Source of the DNA: Oscillospiraceae bacterium
Lineage (GTDB): Bacteria > Bacillota > Clostridia > UMGS1810
Reading direction: 5' to 3'
NCBI GenBank assembly: GCA_022769845.1
Contig: JALEIO010000016.1
Coordinates: forward strand, 1 to 14,241
DNA length: 14,241 bases
Shown piece after piece: positions 6,136-13,285 of this stretch (positions are counted from its first letter, which is position 1; every line of letters begins with the position of its first letter). Under the pieces are notes generated by a model that was not told where the DNA came from, made no database searches, and saw nothing but the letters and a program-made list of their open reading frames with translations. Position numbers and translations under genes: made by a program.

Positions 6136-6164
6136 TTGTAAAATGTTAAAAATCGTATTATAAT
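6136..6164 (+). promoter_or_regulatory. Promoter of pta-ackA
   Basis: TTGTAA (6136-6141) and a perfect TATAAT (6159-6164) are spaced by 17 bp. The start point would be about 6171, giving a leader of about 35 bases. That is why the ATG at 6173 is unlikely to be the start of pta. Confidence 0.75.
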
Positions 6165-6205
6165 GTGAATATATGTCTAAATCATATTTGAGAGGAAGTT
6201 TAAAA

Positions 6206-7204
6206 ATGAGCAGTTTTATTGAAAAAATCAAGGAGAGAGCAAAACAGGACAAAAAAACCATTGTATTGCCGGAGTCTATGGACAGACGTACGTTTGAGGC
6301 GGCAGCACAGGTTTTGAAAGAGGATATTGCCAACCTCATAATTATCGGAACGGAAGAAGAAATTGCCAAAAACAGCGAGGGGCTTGACATTTCAAAGGCT
6401 AAAATTGTCAATCCGTTCACATACGAAAAAACCGAAGATTATTTAAATCTTTTTGTTGAACTTCGCAAAAACAAAGGTCTTACATATGAGGAAGCCAAAA
6501 AAACCGCGCTCGGAGATTATATGTATTATGCTTGTCTTATGGTTAAAGCCGGCGACGCTGACGGCGTTGTTTCGGGAGCTTGCCATTCTACTGCCAATAC
6601 ACTCCGTCCGAGCCTTCAGATTATAAAAACAAAGCCCGGTGTTAAGCTTGTTTCGTCCTTCTTTGTTATGGTTGTTCCAAACTGCGAATACGGCGAAAAC
6701 GGCGTTTTTGTGTTTGCGGACTGCGGTCTTGAGCAGAATCCGGATTCCGAAAAGCTTGCGGCAATAGCACAGTGTGCGGCAGAGTCCTTTGAGCTTTTGG
6801 TTGAAAAAGAGCCGAGAGTTGCGCTTCTTTCGCATTCGTCAATGGGCAGTGCAAAGCATGCTGATGTTGATAAGGTTGTAGAGGCTGTAAGAATTGCAAA
6901 GGAAAACGCTCCCGAATTAAAGCTTGACGGCGAGCTTCAGCTTGACGCTGCAATCGTTCCGTCGGTCGGCGCTTCAAAGGCTCCCGATTCGTCCGTTGCA
7001 GGCAAGGCTAATGTTTTGGTATTCCCCGACCTTGATGCAGGAAATATTGGCTACAAACTTGTTCAGCGTCTTGCAAAGGCAGAGGCTTACGGTCCTGTTA
7101 CACAGGGTATCGCAATGCCTATAAACGATTTGTCGCGCGGCTGCAGCGCAGAGGATATTGTCGGCGTTGTTGCAATTACTTGCGTACAGGCACAGGCTAA
7201 ATAA
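6206..7204 (+). CDS. pta: Phosphate acetyltransferase
   Basis: This enzyme converts acetyl-CoA and phosphate into acetyl phosphate and CoA, the first step of acetate formation. The 332-residue sequence is the short single-domain Pta type found in Firmicutes. Typical segments are ESMDRRTFEAA near the N-terminus, DGVVSGACHSTANTLRP, FADCGLEQNP, and near the C-terminus NDLSRGCSAEDI, which holds the active-site Ser-Arg pair of the family. The start was placed at MSSFIEK because GAGAGGAAG lies just upstream. An earlier in-frame ATG at 6173 lacks a ribosome binding site and sits at the predicted transcript start. ackA follows 40 bases downstream in the same direction without a promoter or terminator between them, so the two form an operon. 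Confidence 0.96.
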   Translation: MSSFIEKIKERAKQDKKTIVLPESMDRRTFEAAAQVLKEDIANLIIIGTEEEIAKNSEGLDISKAKIVNPFTYEKTEDYLNLFVELRKNKGLTYEEAKKTALGDYMYYACLMVKAGDADGVVSGACHSTANTLRPSLQIIKTKPGVKLVSSFFVMVVPNCEYGENGVFVFADCGLEQNPDSEKLAAIAQCAAESFELLVEKEPRVALLSHSSMGSAKHADVDKVVEAVRIAKENAPELKLDGELQLDAAIVPSVGASKAPDSSVAGKANVLVFPDLDAGNIGYKLVQRLAKAEAYGPVTQGIAMPINDLSRGCSAEDIVGVVAITCVQAQAK

Positions 7205-7244
7205 TTGACTTATAAAATGTATTTATTGTAAAGGAATGATTTTT

Positions 7245-8441
7245 TTGAAAATTTTGGTTATAAACGCAGGAAGCTCTTCTCTTAAATATCAGTTTATCGA
7301 TATTGAAAAAAAAGAGGTATTGGCAAAGGGACTTTGTGAAAGAATAGGTATTGAGGGTTCAAAAATTTCGCAGAAGGCGGAAGGCAAGCCCGAATATGAA
7401 CTTGCCCGTGATATGAAAGACCATTCGGACGCTATAAAAATGGTTATTGACGCGCTTACCTCAAAAGAATACGGTGTTATTTCATCAATGAGCGAAATTG
7501 ACGCGGTAGGTCACAGAGTTTTGCACGGCGGAAAATATTACAGTGCGTCTACAATCGTTACCGAGGACGTAAAAAAGGTTATAAGAGAGTGCTTTGATTT
7601 AGGACCCTTGCATAATCCGGCGAACCTTACCGGTATTGAGGCTTGCGAAAAGGCAATGCCCGGCACGCCGCAGGTTGCAGTATTTGACACCGCATTCGGT
7701 CAGTCTATGGACAAAAAGGTTTATACATACGCTATTCCTTATGAATATTACGAAAAATACGCAATCAGAAGATACGGCTTTCACGGCATAAGCCACAACT
7801 ATGTTGCAAACAGAGCGCTTGAAGTTATAGGTCTTGACAAGGAAAAAGGCAAGGTTATTGTTTGTCATCTCGGCAACGGCTCAAGCATTTCGGCTTCAAT
7901 AGGCGGCAAATGTGTTGATACAAGTATGGGTCTTACTCCTTTGGAGGGGCTTGTAATGGGTACAAGAAGCGGTGACGTTGACCCCGCCGTTGTTCAATAT
8001 ATTGCAAACAAAGAAAATAAAACGGTTGACGAGGTTTTGAACATCTTAAATAAAAAATCGGGAGTTCTTGGTATTTCAAAGGTAAGCAGCGATTTTAGAG
8101 ATTTGGAGGACGCGGCTGTTTCGGGCAACGAAATGGCAAAGCTTGCGCTGGATATGTTTATTTACAGGGTTGTAAAATACATTGGTGCTTATGCCGCTGC
8201 AATGAATGGTGTTGACGCTATCGTGTTTACTGCCGGTATCGGTGAAAACACTGTTATCATAAGAGACGCGGTTGCAAAATCACTTGGTTATCTCGGCGTT
8301 GAGCTTGACGAAAAAATCAATTCCGAAAGAAGAAAAGACGAAAGATGCATCAGCACTCCGAACTCTAAAGTTAAAGTTTGGGTTATTCCGACAAACGAGG
8401 AACTTATGATTGCACAGGATACCGCAAGACTGGTTAAATAA
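7245..8441 (+). CDS. ackA: Acetate kinase
   Basis: This kinase transfers phosphate from acetyl phosphate to ADP, giving acetate and ATP, the energy-yielding step after Pta. The 398-residue sequence starts MKILVINAGSSSLKYQ, with Asn7 and Ser10 in the phosphate-binding region. It carries VGHRVLHGG, FDTAFGQ, RRYGFHGISH, HLGNGSS, and IPTNEEL near the C-terminus with the conserved glutamate at about 385. I chose the TTG at 7245-7247: AAGGA (7231-7235) lies 9 bases before it, whereas the in-frame ATG at 7236 abuts that site and would add three residues foreign to the family. The gene is second in the operon with pta. No convincing terminator follows, only AT-rich sequence running into the next promoter. 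Confidence 0.96.
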   Translation: MKILVINAGSSSLKYQFIDIEKKEVLAKGLCERIGIEGSKISQKAEGKPEYELARDMKDHSDAIKMVIDALTSKEYGVISSMSEIDAVGHRVLHGGKYYSASTIVTEDVKKVIRECFDLGPLHNPANLTGIEACEKAMPGTPQVAVFDTAFGQSMDKKVYTYAIPYEYYEKYAIRRYGFHGISHNYVANRALEVIGLDKEKGKVIVCHLGNGSSISASIGGKCVDTSMGLTPLEGLVMGTRSGDVDPAVVQYIANKENKTVDEVLNILNKKSGVLGISKVSSDFRDLEDAAVSGNEMAKLALDMFIYRVVKYIGAYAAAMNGVDAIVFTAGIGENTVIIRDAVAKSLGYLGVELDEKINSERRKDERCISTPNSKVKVWVIPTNEELMIAQDTARLVK

Positions 8442-8469
8442 AATATTGTAAAAAATATTGATAAAAATC

Positions 8470-8498
8470 TTGACAAATCAGGTATAAAAATGTATAAT
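8470..8498 (+). promoter_or_regulatory. Consensus sigma-A promoter of DUF177-rpmF
   Basis: A perfect TTGACA (8470-8475) and a perfect TATAAT (8493-8498) are spaced by 17 bp. The transcript would start near 8505, which excludes the in-frame ATG at 8508 as a useful start for the DUF177 gene. Confidence 0.92.
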
Positions 8499-8506
8499 TG
8501 ATTTGT
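8473..8506. promoter_or_regulatory. 34-bp operator-like dyad over the DUF177-rpmF promoter
   Basis: ACAAATCA (8473-8480) and TGATTTGT (8499-8506) are perfect inverted arms. Inside them TATA (8483-8486) and TATA (8493-8496) are also symmetrically placed, with a 2-base mismatch on each side and a 6-base centre. The arms cover the end of the -35 box and the start point, so a bound protein would block the whole core promoter. The sequence does not match a regulator site I know. Confidence 0.5.
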
Positions 8507-8522
8507 TATGTCGAGGTGTACT

Positions 8523-9017
8523 ATGAAGATTGATGTTTCCGAGATTTTAAATTCGGACGGCAGAACGGAAAAGGTGAACGCTTTAATTGAGCTTGGAGAT
8601 GTTTCCTTTGGCGGAAATGACCTTCACTTTACAGAGCCCGTTTCATTAAGCGGCACTGTCAAAAACGAGTGCGGCGAGATTATTCTTAATCTTAAAGCTG
8701 TTTCAAATTTTGAAACCTTGTGCGCGCGCTGCGGCGAAAAGTTTAAGCTTCGGTTTTCATATGACATATCAGAAAAATTTGTAAAAAACAGTGTGCTTTA
8801 TGACGCTAACGTTTTAAACGGCGGCGAAATTGATTTGAAGGACGTTGTTTTGCAGCATTTGTATATGAATCTTCCGATAAGTTTTATTTGCAAAGACGAT
8901 TGTAAAGGTCTTTGTCAAAAATGCGGACAAAACTTAAACGAGGGTGAATGCAGCTGCGATAAAGGCGATATCGACCCTCGAATGGCAGCGCTTTTAAAAT
9001 TTAAAAATGATATTTAA
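8523..9017 (+). CDS. DUF177 (YceD/YlbN) family protein
   Basis: This 164-residue protein belongs to the DUF177/YceD family, which is encoded next to rpmF in very many bacteria and has been linked to 23S rRNA accumulation; the mechanism is unclear. Cys67 and Cys70 form the family CxxC. A second Cys-rich block near the C-terminus (Cys123, 127, 131, 134, 143, 145; pattern CKGLCQKCGQNL) could bind zinc together with it. The ATG at 8523 was chosen because GAGGTG lies 5 bases upstream. The ATG at 8508 would add five residues, with no binding site and almost no leader. rpmF follows after 26 bases, clearly in the same operon. Confidence 0.9.
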   Translation: MKIDVSEILNSDGRTEKVNALIELGDVSFGGNDLHFTEPVSLSGTVKNECGEIILNLKAVSNFETLCARCGEKFKLRFSYDISEKFVKNSVLYDANVLNGGEIDLKDVVLQHLYMNLPISFICKDDCKGLCQKCGQNLNEGECSCDKGDIDPRMAALLKFKNDI

Positions 9018-9043
9018 GCAGTATTTTTAGGAGGTGGAAATAT

Positions 9044-9220
9044 ATGGCAGTACCTAAAAGAAAAACATCTAAAGCCAGAAAAAATAAAAGAAGAGCAAAC
9101 TGGAAGTTGGCATTACCCGGTTTGGTAAAGTGTCCGAAGTGTCAGGAGTTTAAATTGCCGCACAGAGCTTGCAAGGCCTGCGGTTTTTACAAAGACAGCG
9201 AGGTTATTAAGGCTCAATAA
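9044..9220 (+). CDS. rpmF: 50S ribosomal protein bL32
   Basis: This 58-residue basic protein is a structural part of the large ribosomal subunit. It begins MAVPKRKTSKARKNKRR, the bL32 signature, and carries the four cysteines of a zinc ribbon at 30, 33, 43 and 46 (CPKC and CKAC). This is the C+ zinc-binding form, not the zinc-free paralogue. The ribosome binding site AGGAGGTG lies 8 bases before the ATG and is one of the strongest in the window. It is expressed from the DUF177 promoter. In many Firmicutes fatty acid genes such as plsX follow rpmF; here a HAD phosphatase follows after a terminator. Confidence 0.97.
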   Translation: MAVPKRKTSKARKNKRRANWKLALPGLVKCPKCQEFKLPHRACKACGFYKDSEVIKAQ

Positions 9221-9234
9221 TTTTTGTGGCTATA

Positions 9235-9271
9235 GGCAGCATAATATAGCTGCCAAGGTCTGTTTTTTGGC
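9235..9271 (+). other. Two overlapping, mutually exclusive hairpins after rpmF
   Basis: GGCAGC (9235-9240) pairs with GCTGCC (9249-9254). GCCAA (9252-9256) can instead pair with TTGGC (9267-9271). The two share GCC at 9252-9254, so only one can form. A six-T run (9263-9268) follows the first hairpin after 8 bases. It may be a weak first terminator or only an mRNA 3' structure. Confidence 0.35.
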
Positions 9272-9280
9272 GCATAACGG

Positions 9281-9310
9281 CAACCTGTCCTTTTCGGACG
9301 GGTTGCTTTT
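9281..9310 (+). terminator. Terminator after rpmF
   Basis: CAACCTGTCC (9281-9290) pairs with GGACGGGTTG (9296-9305), including one T-G wobble, around a 5-base loop, followed by CTTTTG. The T tract is short, so some read-through into the HAD gene is likely. No clear promoter is seen between here and that gene. Confidence 0.7.
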
Positions 9311-9331
9311 GTACTATTTAAGGAGATAACA

Positions 9332-9988
9332 ATGAAAAAACGTAAGTACAAATACCTTATTTTTGATTTAGACGGCACTGTTACCGATTCAGCCGAAGGG
9401 GTTCAAAGATGCTTTAACTACGGTCTTTCCAAGCTGGGAAAAGAGGTATCTGACCATACGCGCCTTAATGTTATCGGTCCTCCTCTTAAAGAATCGTATA
9501 TGGGTCAGTTTGGTATGAGCGAAGCTGACGCCGAAAAGGCGCTCGGCTATTACCGCGAGCTCTACCGCAAGAAAGGTATGCTTAAATGGAATAAGCTCTA
9601 TATAGGCATTGACAGCCTTTTAAAAGACCTTTACGAAGCAGGTTATACAATTCTTCTCGGTTCGTCTAAACCCACTGAATTTTGTGTTAAAATTTTAGAA
9701 TATTTTAATGTTGCAAAATATTTTACCCGTATGGATGCCGCGTCGTTTGATTCGTCGCGTTCGACAAAAGAAGCGGTGCTTGAAAATTCAATAAAAATGG
9801 CAAATATTACCGACAAGAGCGAGGCGGTTCTAATAGGCGACACAAAATTTGACTTGATGGGCGCTGAATATGTTGGAATTGACGCAGTTGCAGTGGAATA
9901 CGGCTATGGCACATATGAGGAATTAAGAGAGTATAAAACGGTTTATATTGCAAAAACTGTTGATGATTTGAGAAATTATTTTCTTTAA
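9332..9988 (+). CDS. HAD-superfamily phosphatase (phosphoglycolate phosphatase-like)
   Basis: This 218-residue soluble hydrolase shows all four HAD motifs. Motif I is FDLDGT with nucleophile Asp12 and acid/base Asp14. Motif II is Ser111/Ser112 in LLGSSKP. Motif III is probably Lys146. Motif IV is IGDTKFD with Asp170 and Asp174. A helical cap lies between about 20 and 85. It resembles the Gph/PGP-like branch, which dephosphorylates small phosphorylated metabolites; the substrate cannot be told. The ATG follows AAGGAG at 6 bases. It appears to be the first gene of the run HAD-DUF512-der-plsY-gpsA, with 16 bases before the next start. With no clear promoter of its own, it may rely on read-through or on a promoter too weak to see. 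Confidence 0.88.
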   Translation: MKKRKYKYLIFDLDGTVTDSAEGVQRCFNYGLSKLGKEVSDHTRLNVIGPPLKESYMGQFGMSEADAEKALGYYRELYRKKGMLKWNKLYIGIDSLLKDLYEAGYTILLGSSKPTEFCVKILEYFNVAKYFTRMDAASFDSSRSTKEAVLENSIKMANITDKSEAVLIGDTKFDLMGAEYVGIDAVAVEYGYGTYEELREYKTVYIAKTVDDLRNYFL

Positions 9989-10004
9989 TGGTAAGAGGAT
10001 GCTT

Positions 10005-11309
10005 ATGGGAATTGCAAAGGTTAAAAGCGTAACCGAAAATTCAATAGCTTATGACGCATATATAGAGCCGGGCGATGTAATAAAAATGATTGACGGCAAA
10101 GAAATATGCGATTTTATTGACTTTAAATATCTTACGTCAAACGATTATTACGTTGTCACCGTTGAGAAGAAAAACGGTGACGTTGAGGAAATTGAAATTT
10201 ACAATGACGATTTTGAGCCTTTTGGCGTTGAGTTTGAAAATCAGCTTATCGATACGCCGCGCGAGTGCCGAAACAAGTGCATTTTTTGCTTTATGGACCA
10301 GCTTCCGCCGAATATGCGCGCAACTATGCATTTTAAGGATGATGATGTGCGGCTGTCATTTTTGCAGGGAAATTACGTCACGCTTACCAATTTATCCGAC
10401 GCGGATATTGAAAGAATTATCCGTCTTAAAATAAGTCCGATAAATGTTTCGGTGCATACAACCGACGGTGAACTGCGAAAGAAAATGCTAAACAATCGTT
10501 TTGCCGATAAAATCCTTGATATTATGCAAAAATTTTCAGACGGCGGCATACTTATGAACGGTCAGATTGTGCTGTGCAAAAATATCAATGACGGAAAATA
10601 TCTTGAAAAAACAATATGTGATTTGGAAAAGCTTTTTCCGAATGTTATGAGCGTTTCCATAGTCCCCGTCGGAATAAGCGATTACCGAAAAAATCTTTAT
10701 CCGCTTGAAGGGTTTGAAAAGGATGACGCCGCGGATGTTATTGACCTTGTTACGCCTTATCAAATGAAATTTAAGCAAAAACACGGCACCAGCCTTGTGT
10801 ATCTTGCCGATGAGTTTTATATTGTTGCAAAGCGCGATTTGCCGCCGTACGAGCATTATGAAACTTTTCCGCAGATTGAAAACGGAGTGGGGCTTATGAC
10901 GTGCTTTAAAGAAGAATTTTACAACGCTTTGAAGGATTTTTCGGATAACGGAAAAACCCCCGTTAAAAAAACGCTTGCAACATCTTTTATTGCGTATGAT
11001 TATATAAAAAGCTTTGCGGACGCGGCGGATAAAATTAAAAATACAAACTGCGAAATTTTTAAAATCCGTAACGATTTTTTCGGCAATAAAATAACCGTTA
11101 CGGGTCTTATATGCGGACGCGATATTATAAGCCAGTTAAAAGGAAAAATTTCGGGCGAAATTCTTCTTTTGTCCGATTCTATGATAAAACCGGGCAGCGA
11201 CCTTTTTTTGGACGATACCCGAATTTGCGACATTGAAAGAGAACTTAAAGTTAAGGTTGTACTTGTCAAAAACGACGGCGGCGACCTTCTTGACTGCTTA
11301 ATGATGTAA
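10005..11309 (+). CDS. DUF512 family radical SAM/PDZ protein
   Basis: This 434-residue protein has the DUF512 family layout: an N-terminal PDZ-like domain (residues about 1-75, with IEPGDVIKMIDG), a radical-SAM-type cysteine cluster CxxxCxxC (Cys88, Cys92, Cys95, in ECRNKCIFCF) followed by MDQLPP, and the DUF512 C-terminal region from about 200. The cluster would hold a 4Fe-4S centre. No reaction is established for the family, although it is widespread in Clostridia and often sits just upstream of der, as here. I chose the second ATG because AGAGG ends directly before the first ATG (9999) and lies 6 bases before the one at 10005. der follows 16 bases after the stop behind AAGGAGG. Confidence 0.9.
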   Translation: MGIAKVKSVTENSIAYDAYIEPGDVIKMIDGKEICDFIDFKYLTSNDYYVVTVEKKNGDVEEIEIYNDDFEPFGVEFENQLIDTPRECRNKCIFCFMDQLPPNMRATMHFKDDDVRLSFLQGNYVTLTNLSDADIERIIRLKISPINVSVHTTDGELRKKMLNNRFADKILDIMQKFSDGGILMNGQIVLCKNINDGKYLEKTICDLEKLFPNVMSVSIVPVGISDYRKNLYPLEGFEKDDAADVIDLVTPYQMKFKQKHGTSLVYLADEFYIVAKRDLPPYEHYETFPQIENGVGLMTCFKEEFYNALKDFSDNGKTPVKKTLATSFIAYDYIKSFADAADKIKNTNCEIFKIRNDFFGNKITVTGLICGRDIISQLKGKISGEILLLSDSMIKPGSDLFLDDTRICDIERELKVKVVLVKNDGGDLLDCLMM

Positions 11310-11325
11310 AAAAGGAGGAAGGATA

Positions 11326-12654
11326 ATGTCAAAACCCATATTTGCGATTGTCGGCAGACCGAACGTGGGAAAATCCACGCTTTTTAATAAAATTATCGGG
11401 CAGAGAATTTCTATTGTCGAGGATACCCCGGGTGTTACGCGCGACAGAATTTATGCGGACGGCGAGTGGAGCGGCAAAAAATTTACGCTTATTGATACGG
11501 GCGGTATTGAGCCAAAAACAGACAGTGAAATTTTGAACGAAATGCGAAATCAGGCAAATCTTGCTATTGAAATGGCTGACGTTGTAATTTTTATGGTTGA
11601 CATAAAGGACGGACTTACGGCGGCGGACGCAGATGTTGCGGCAATGCTGCAAAAGTCTAAAAAGCCTGTTGTTTTGGTGTGCAACAAGGCTGATTCTCCG
11701 GGCGATGTGCCTATGGAATATTATGAGTTTTTCAACCTTGGGCTGGACGAGCCGATTGCGGTATCGTCAATTCACGGTCTTGGTGTTGGTGACCTTCTTG
11801 ACAAGGTTTATTCATATGTTGATTTTTCCAAAATGGAGGAGACAGAGGAGGACATTATAAAGGTTGCCGTTATAGGAAAGCCGAATGTTGGAAAATCCTC
11901 ACTCATTAACAAAATTCTCGGCGAAAACAGGGTTATTGTCAGCAATATTGCCGGCACTACGCGTGACGCGATTGACACATATTATGAGCGTGACGGGCAA
12001 AAGTATTTGTTTGTTGACACTGCCGGAATGAGAAAAAAAGGCAAAATCGACGAAAACATTGAGCGTTACAGCGTTATCCGTTCGCTTGCGGCAATCGACC
12101 GCTGTGACGTTGTTTTGGTTATGATTGACGCAACCGAGGGCGTAACCGAGCAGGATTCAAAAATTGCCGGATATGCTCACAATGCGGGCAAAGCAAGCAT
12201 TGTGGTTGTAAATAAGTGGGACTTGGTTGAAAAAGAAACAAATACAATGCGAAACTTTAAAAACGACGTTTTAAACGGACTTCCGTTTATGCAGTATGCG
12301 CCGTCAGAATTTATTTCGGCGGCAACGGGACTTCGTATAAATAAGCTTTTCGACCTTATAAAATATGTCAACGCGCAAAATGCAATGCGTGTACCGACAG
12401 GTGTTTTAAATGATGTTTTAAACGATGCGATAAGTATGGTTCAGCCTCCGTCCGACAAGGGAAGACGGTTAAAAATTTACTATATCACGCAGGCTTCAAC
12501 GCGTCCTCCTACGTTTATACTTTTTGTAAATGACAAAAATCTTGCACATTTTTCGTATGTGCGTTATCTTGAGAACAAAATCCGTGAAGCGTTTAATTTA
12601 AGCGGTACGCCCGTAAAATTTATTATCCGTGAAAAAGGAGAAAAAGATGACTGA
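11326..12654 (+). CDS. der: Ribosome biogenesis GTPase Der (EngA)
   Basis: Der is an essential tandem-domain GTPase needed for assembly of the 50S subunit. The 442-residue sequence has G domain 1 with P-loop GRPNVGKST (10-18), DTPGVTRD, DTGG (57-60) and NKAD (120-123). An acidic linker at about 166-177 leads to G domain 2 with GKPNVGKSS (184-192), AGTTRD, DTAG (231-234) and NKWD (296-299). A C-terminal KH-like domain runs from about 350, with PPTFILFVND and a final Arg/Lys-rich segment. The length is normal. The start codon follows AAGGAGGAAGG. Its stop overlaps the plsY start by 8 bases, so translation of the two is coupled. Confidence 0.97.
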   Translation: MSKPIFAIVGRPNVGKSTLFNKIIGQRISIVEDTPGVTRDRIYADGEWSGKKFTLIDTGGIEPKTDSEILNEMRNQANLAIEMADVVIFMVDIKDGLTAADADVAAMLQKSKKPVVLVCNKADSPGDVPMEYYEFFNLGLDEPIAVSSIHGLGVGDLLDKVYSYVDFSKMEETEEDIIKVAVIGKPNVGKSSLINKILGENRVIVSNIAGTTRDAIDTYYERDGQKYLFVDTAGMRKKGKIDENIERYSVIRSLAAIDRCDVVLVMIDATEGVTEQDSKIAGYAHNAGKASIVVVNKWDLVEKETNTMRNFKNDVLNGLPFMQYAPSEFISAATGLRINKLFDLIKYVNAQNAMRVPTGVLNDVLNDAISMVQPPSDKGRRLKIYYITQASTRPPTFILFVNDKNLAHFSYVRYLENKIREAFNLSGTPVKFIIREKGEKDD

Positions 12655-13285
12655 TTTTTTTGTTTATTTTGTTTCGGCTGTGGCGGCATATCTTTTGGGC
12701 AGCATAAACACAGGCATACTTGTGTCAAAAATTTTATATAATGATGATATACGAAAATACGGCAGTCACAACGCAGGGGCAACCAATATGCTGCGTATAT
12801 ACGGCAAAAAAGCGGCGTTTATAACGGTTCTCGGCGACGCGTTAAAAGGCGTTGCGGCGGTGCTTTTTGTAAAGCTTTTGTATGCGCTTTTGCCAAACGG
12901 CATACTTCTTCCGAGCGAAGAACCTGTTACATATGTAGCGGCGTTTTTTGCAGTGCTTGGGCATAATTTTCCGGTTTACTTTAAATTCAAGGGCGGCAAG
13001 GGTGTTCTTACCTCGGTTACGGTTATCATTATGCTTGACCCGTTTATAGGGCTTGTAACTCTTTTTGCGGCAATACTTATTATGGCGGTGACAAAATATG
13101 TTTCGCTCGGTTCGATTATGGGTGCCGTTATCGCTCTTGCGCTTGCGGCATTTCTTCGCACCGACAATATCGCGTTTATAACGCTTTGTCTCTTTCTTGC
13201 AATTTTGCTTATTTACAGGCACAAGGGCAATATTTACAGATTGGCGCACGGAACTGAATCAAAGCTTGGCAGGAGGAAAAAATGA
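12647..13285 (+). CDS. plsY: Acyl phosphate:glycerol-3-phosphate acyltransferase PlsY
   Basis: This membrane enzyme transfers an acyl group from acyl phosphate to the 1-position of glycerol-3-phosphate, starting phospholipid synthesis. The 212-residue sequence is highly hydrophobic, with several membrane segments and three family motifs: GSINTGILVSK (18-28), GSHNAGATNMLR (39-50) and GHNFPVYFKFKGGKGV (105-120). The start MTDFFVYF was chosen because GGAG lies 7 bases upstream; an earlier in-frame ATG at 12629 is inside der without a suitable site. It overlaps der by 8 bases (ATGACTGA) and gpsA by 4 bases (ATGA). The acyl phosphate would come from PlsX, which is not in the window. Confidence 0.96.
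   Translation: MTDFFVYFVSAVAAYLLGSINTGILVSKILYNDDIRKYGSHNAGATNMLRIYGKKAAFITVLGDALKGVAAVLFVKLLYALLPNGILLPSEEPVTYVAAFFAVLGHNFPVYFKFKGGKGVLTSVTVIIMLDPFIGLVTLFAAILIMAVTKYVSLGSIMGAVIALALAAFLRTDNIAFITLCLFLAILLIYRHKGNIYRLAHGTESKLGRRKK

Noticed and set aside
8443..8460. AATATT/AATATT repeat after ackA as a terminator
   Set aside because: The stem is short and all A-T, with no T tract; it would not terminate efficiently.
12842..13249. Minus-strand open frame of 135 codons inside plsY
   Set aside because: It is antisense to a clear membrane protein gene, Lys/Arg/Asn-rich, and without a ribosome binding site.
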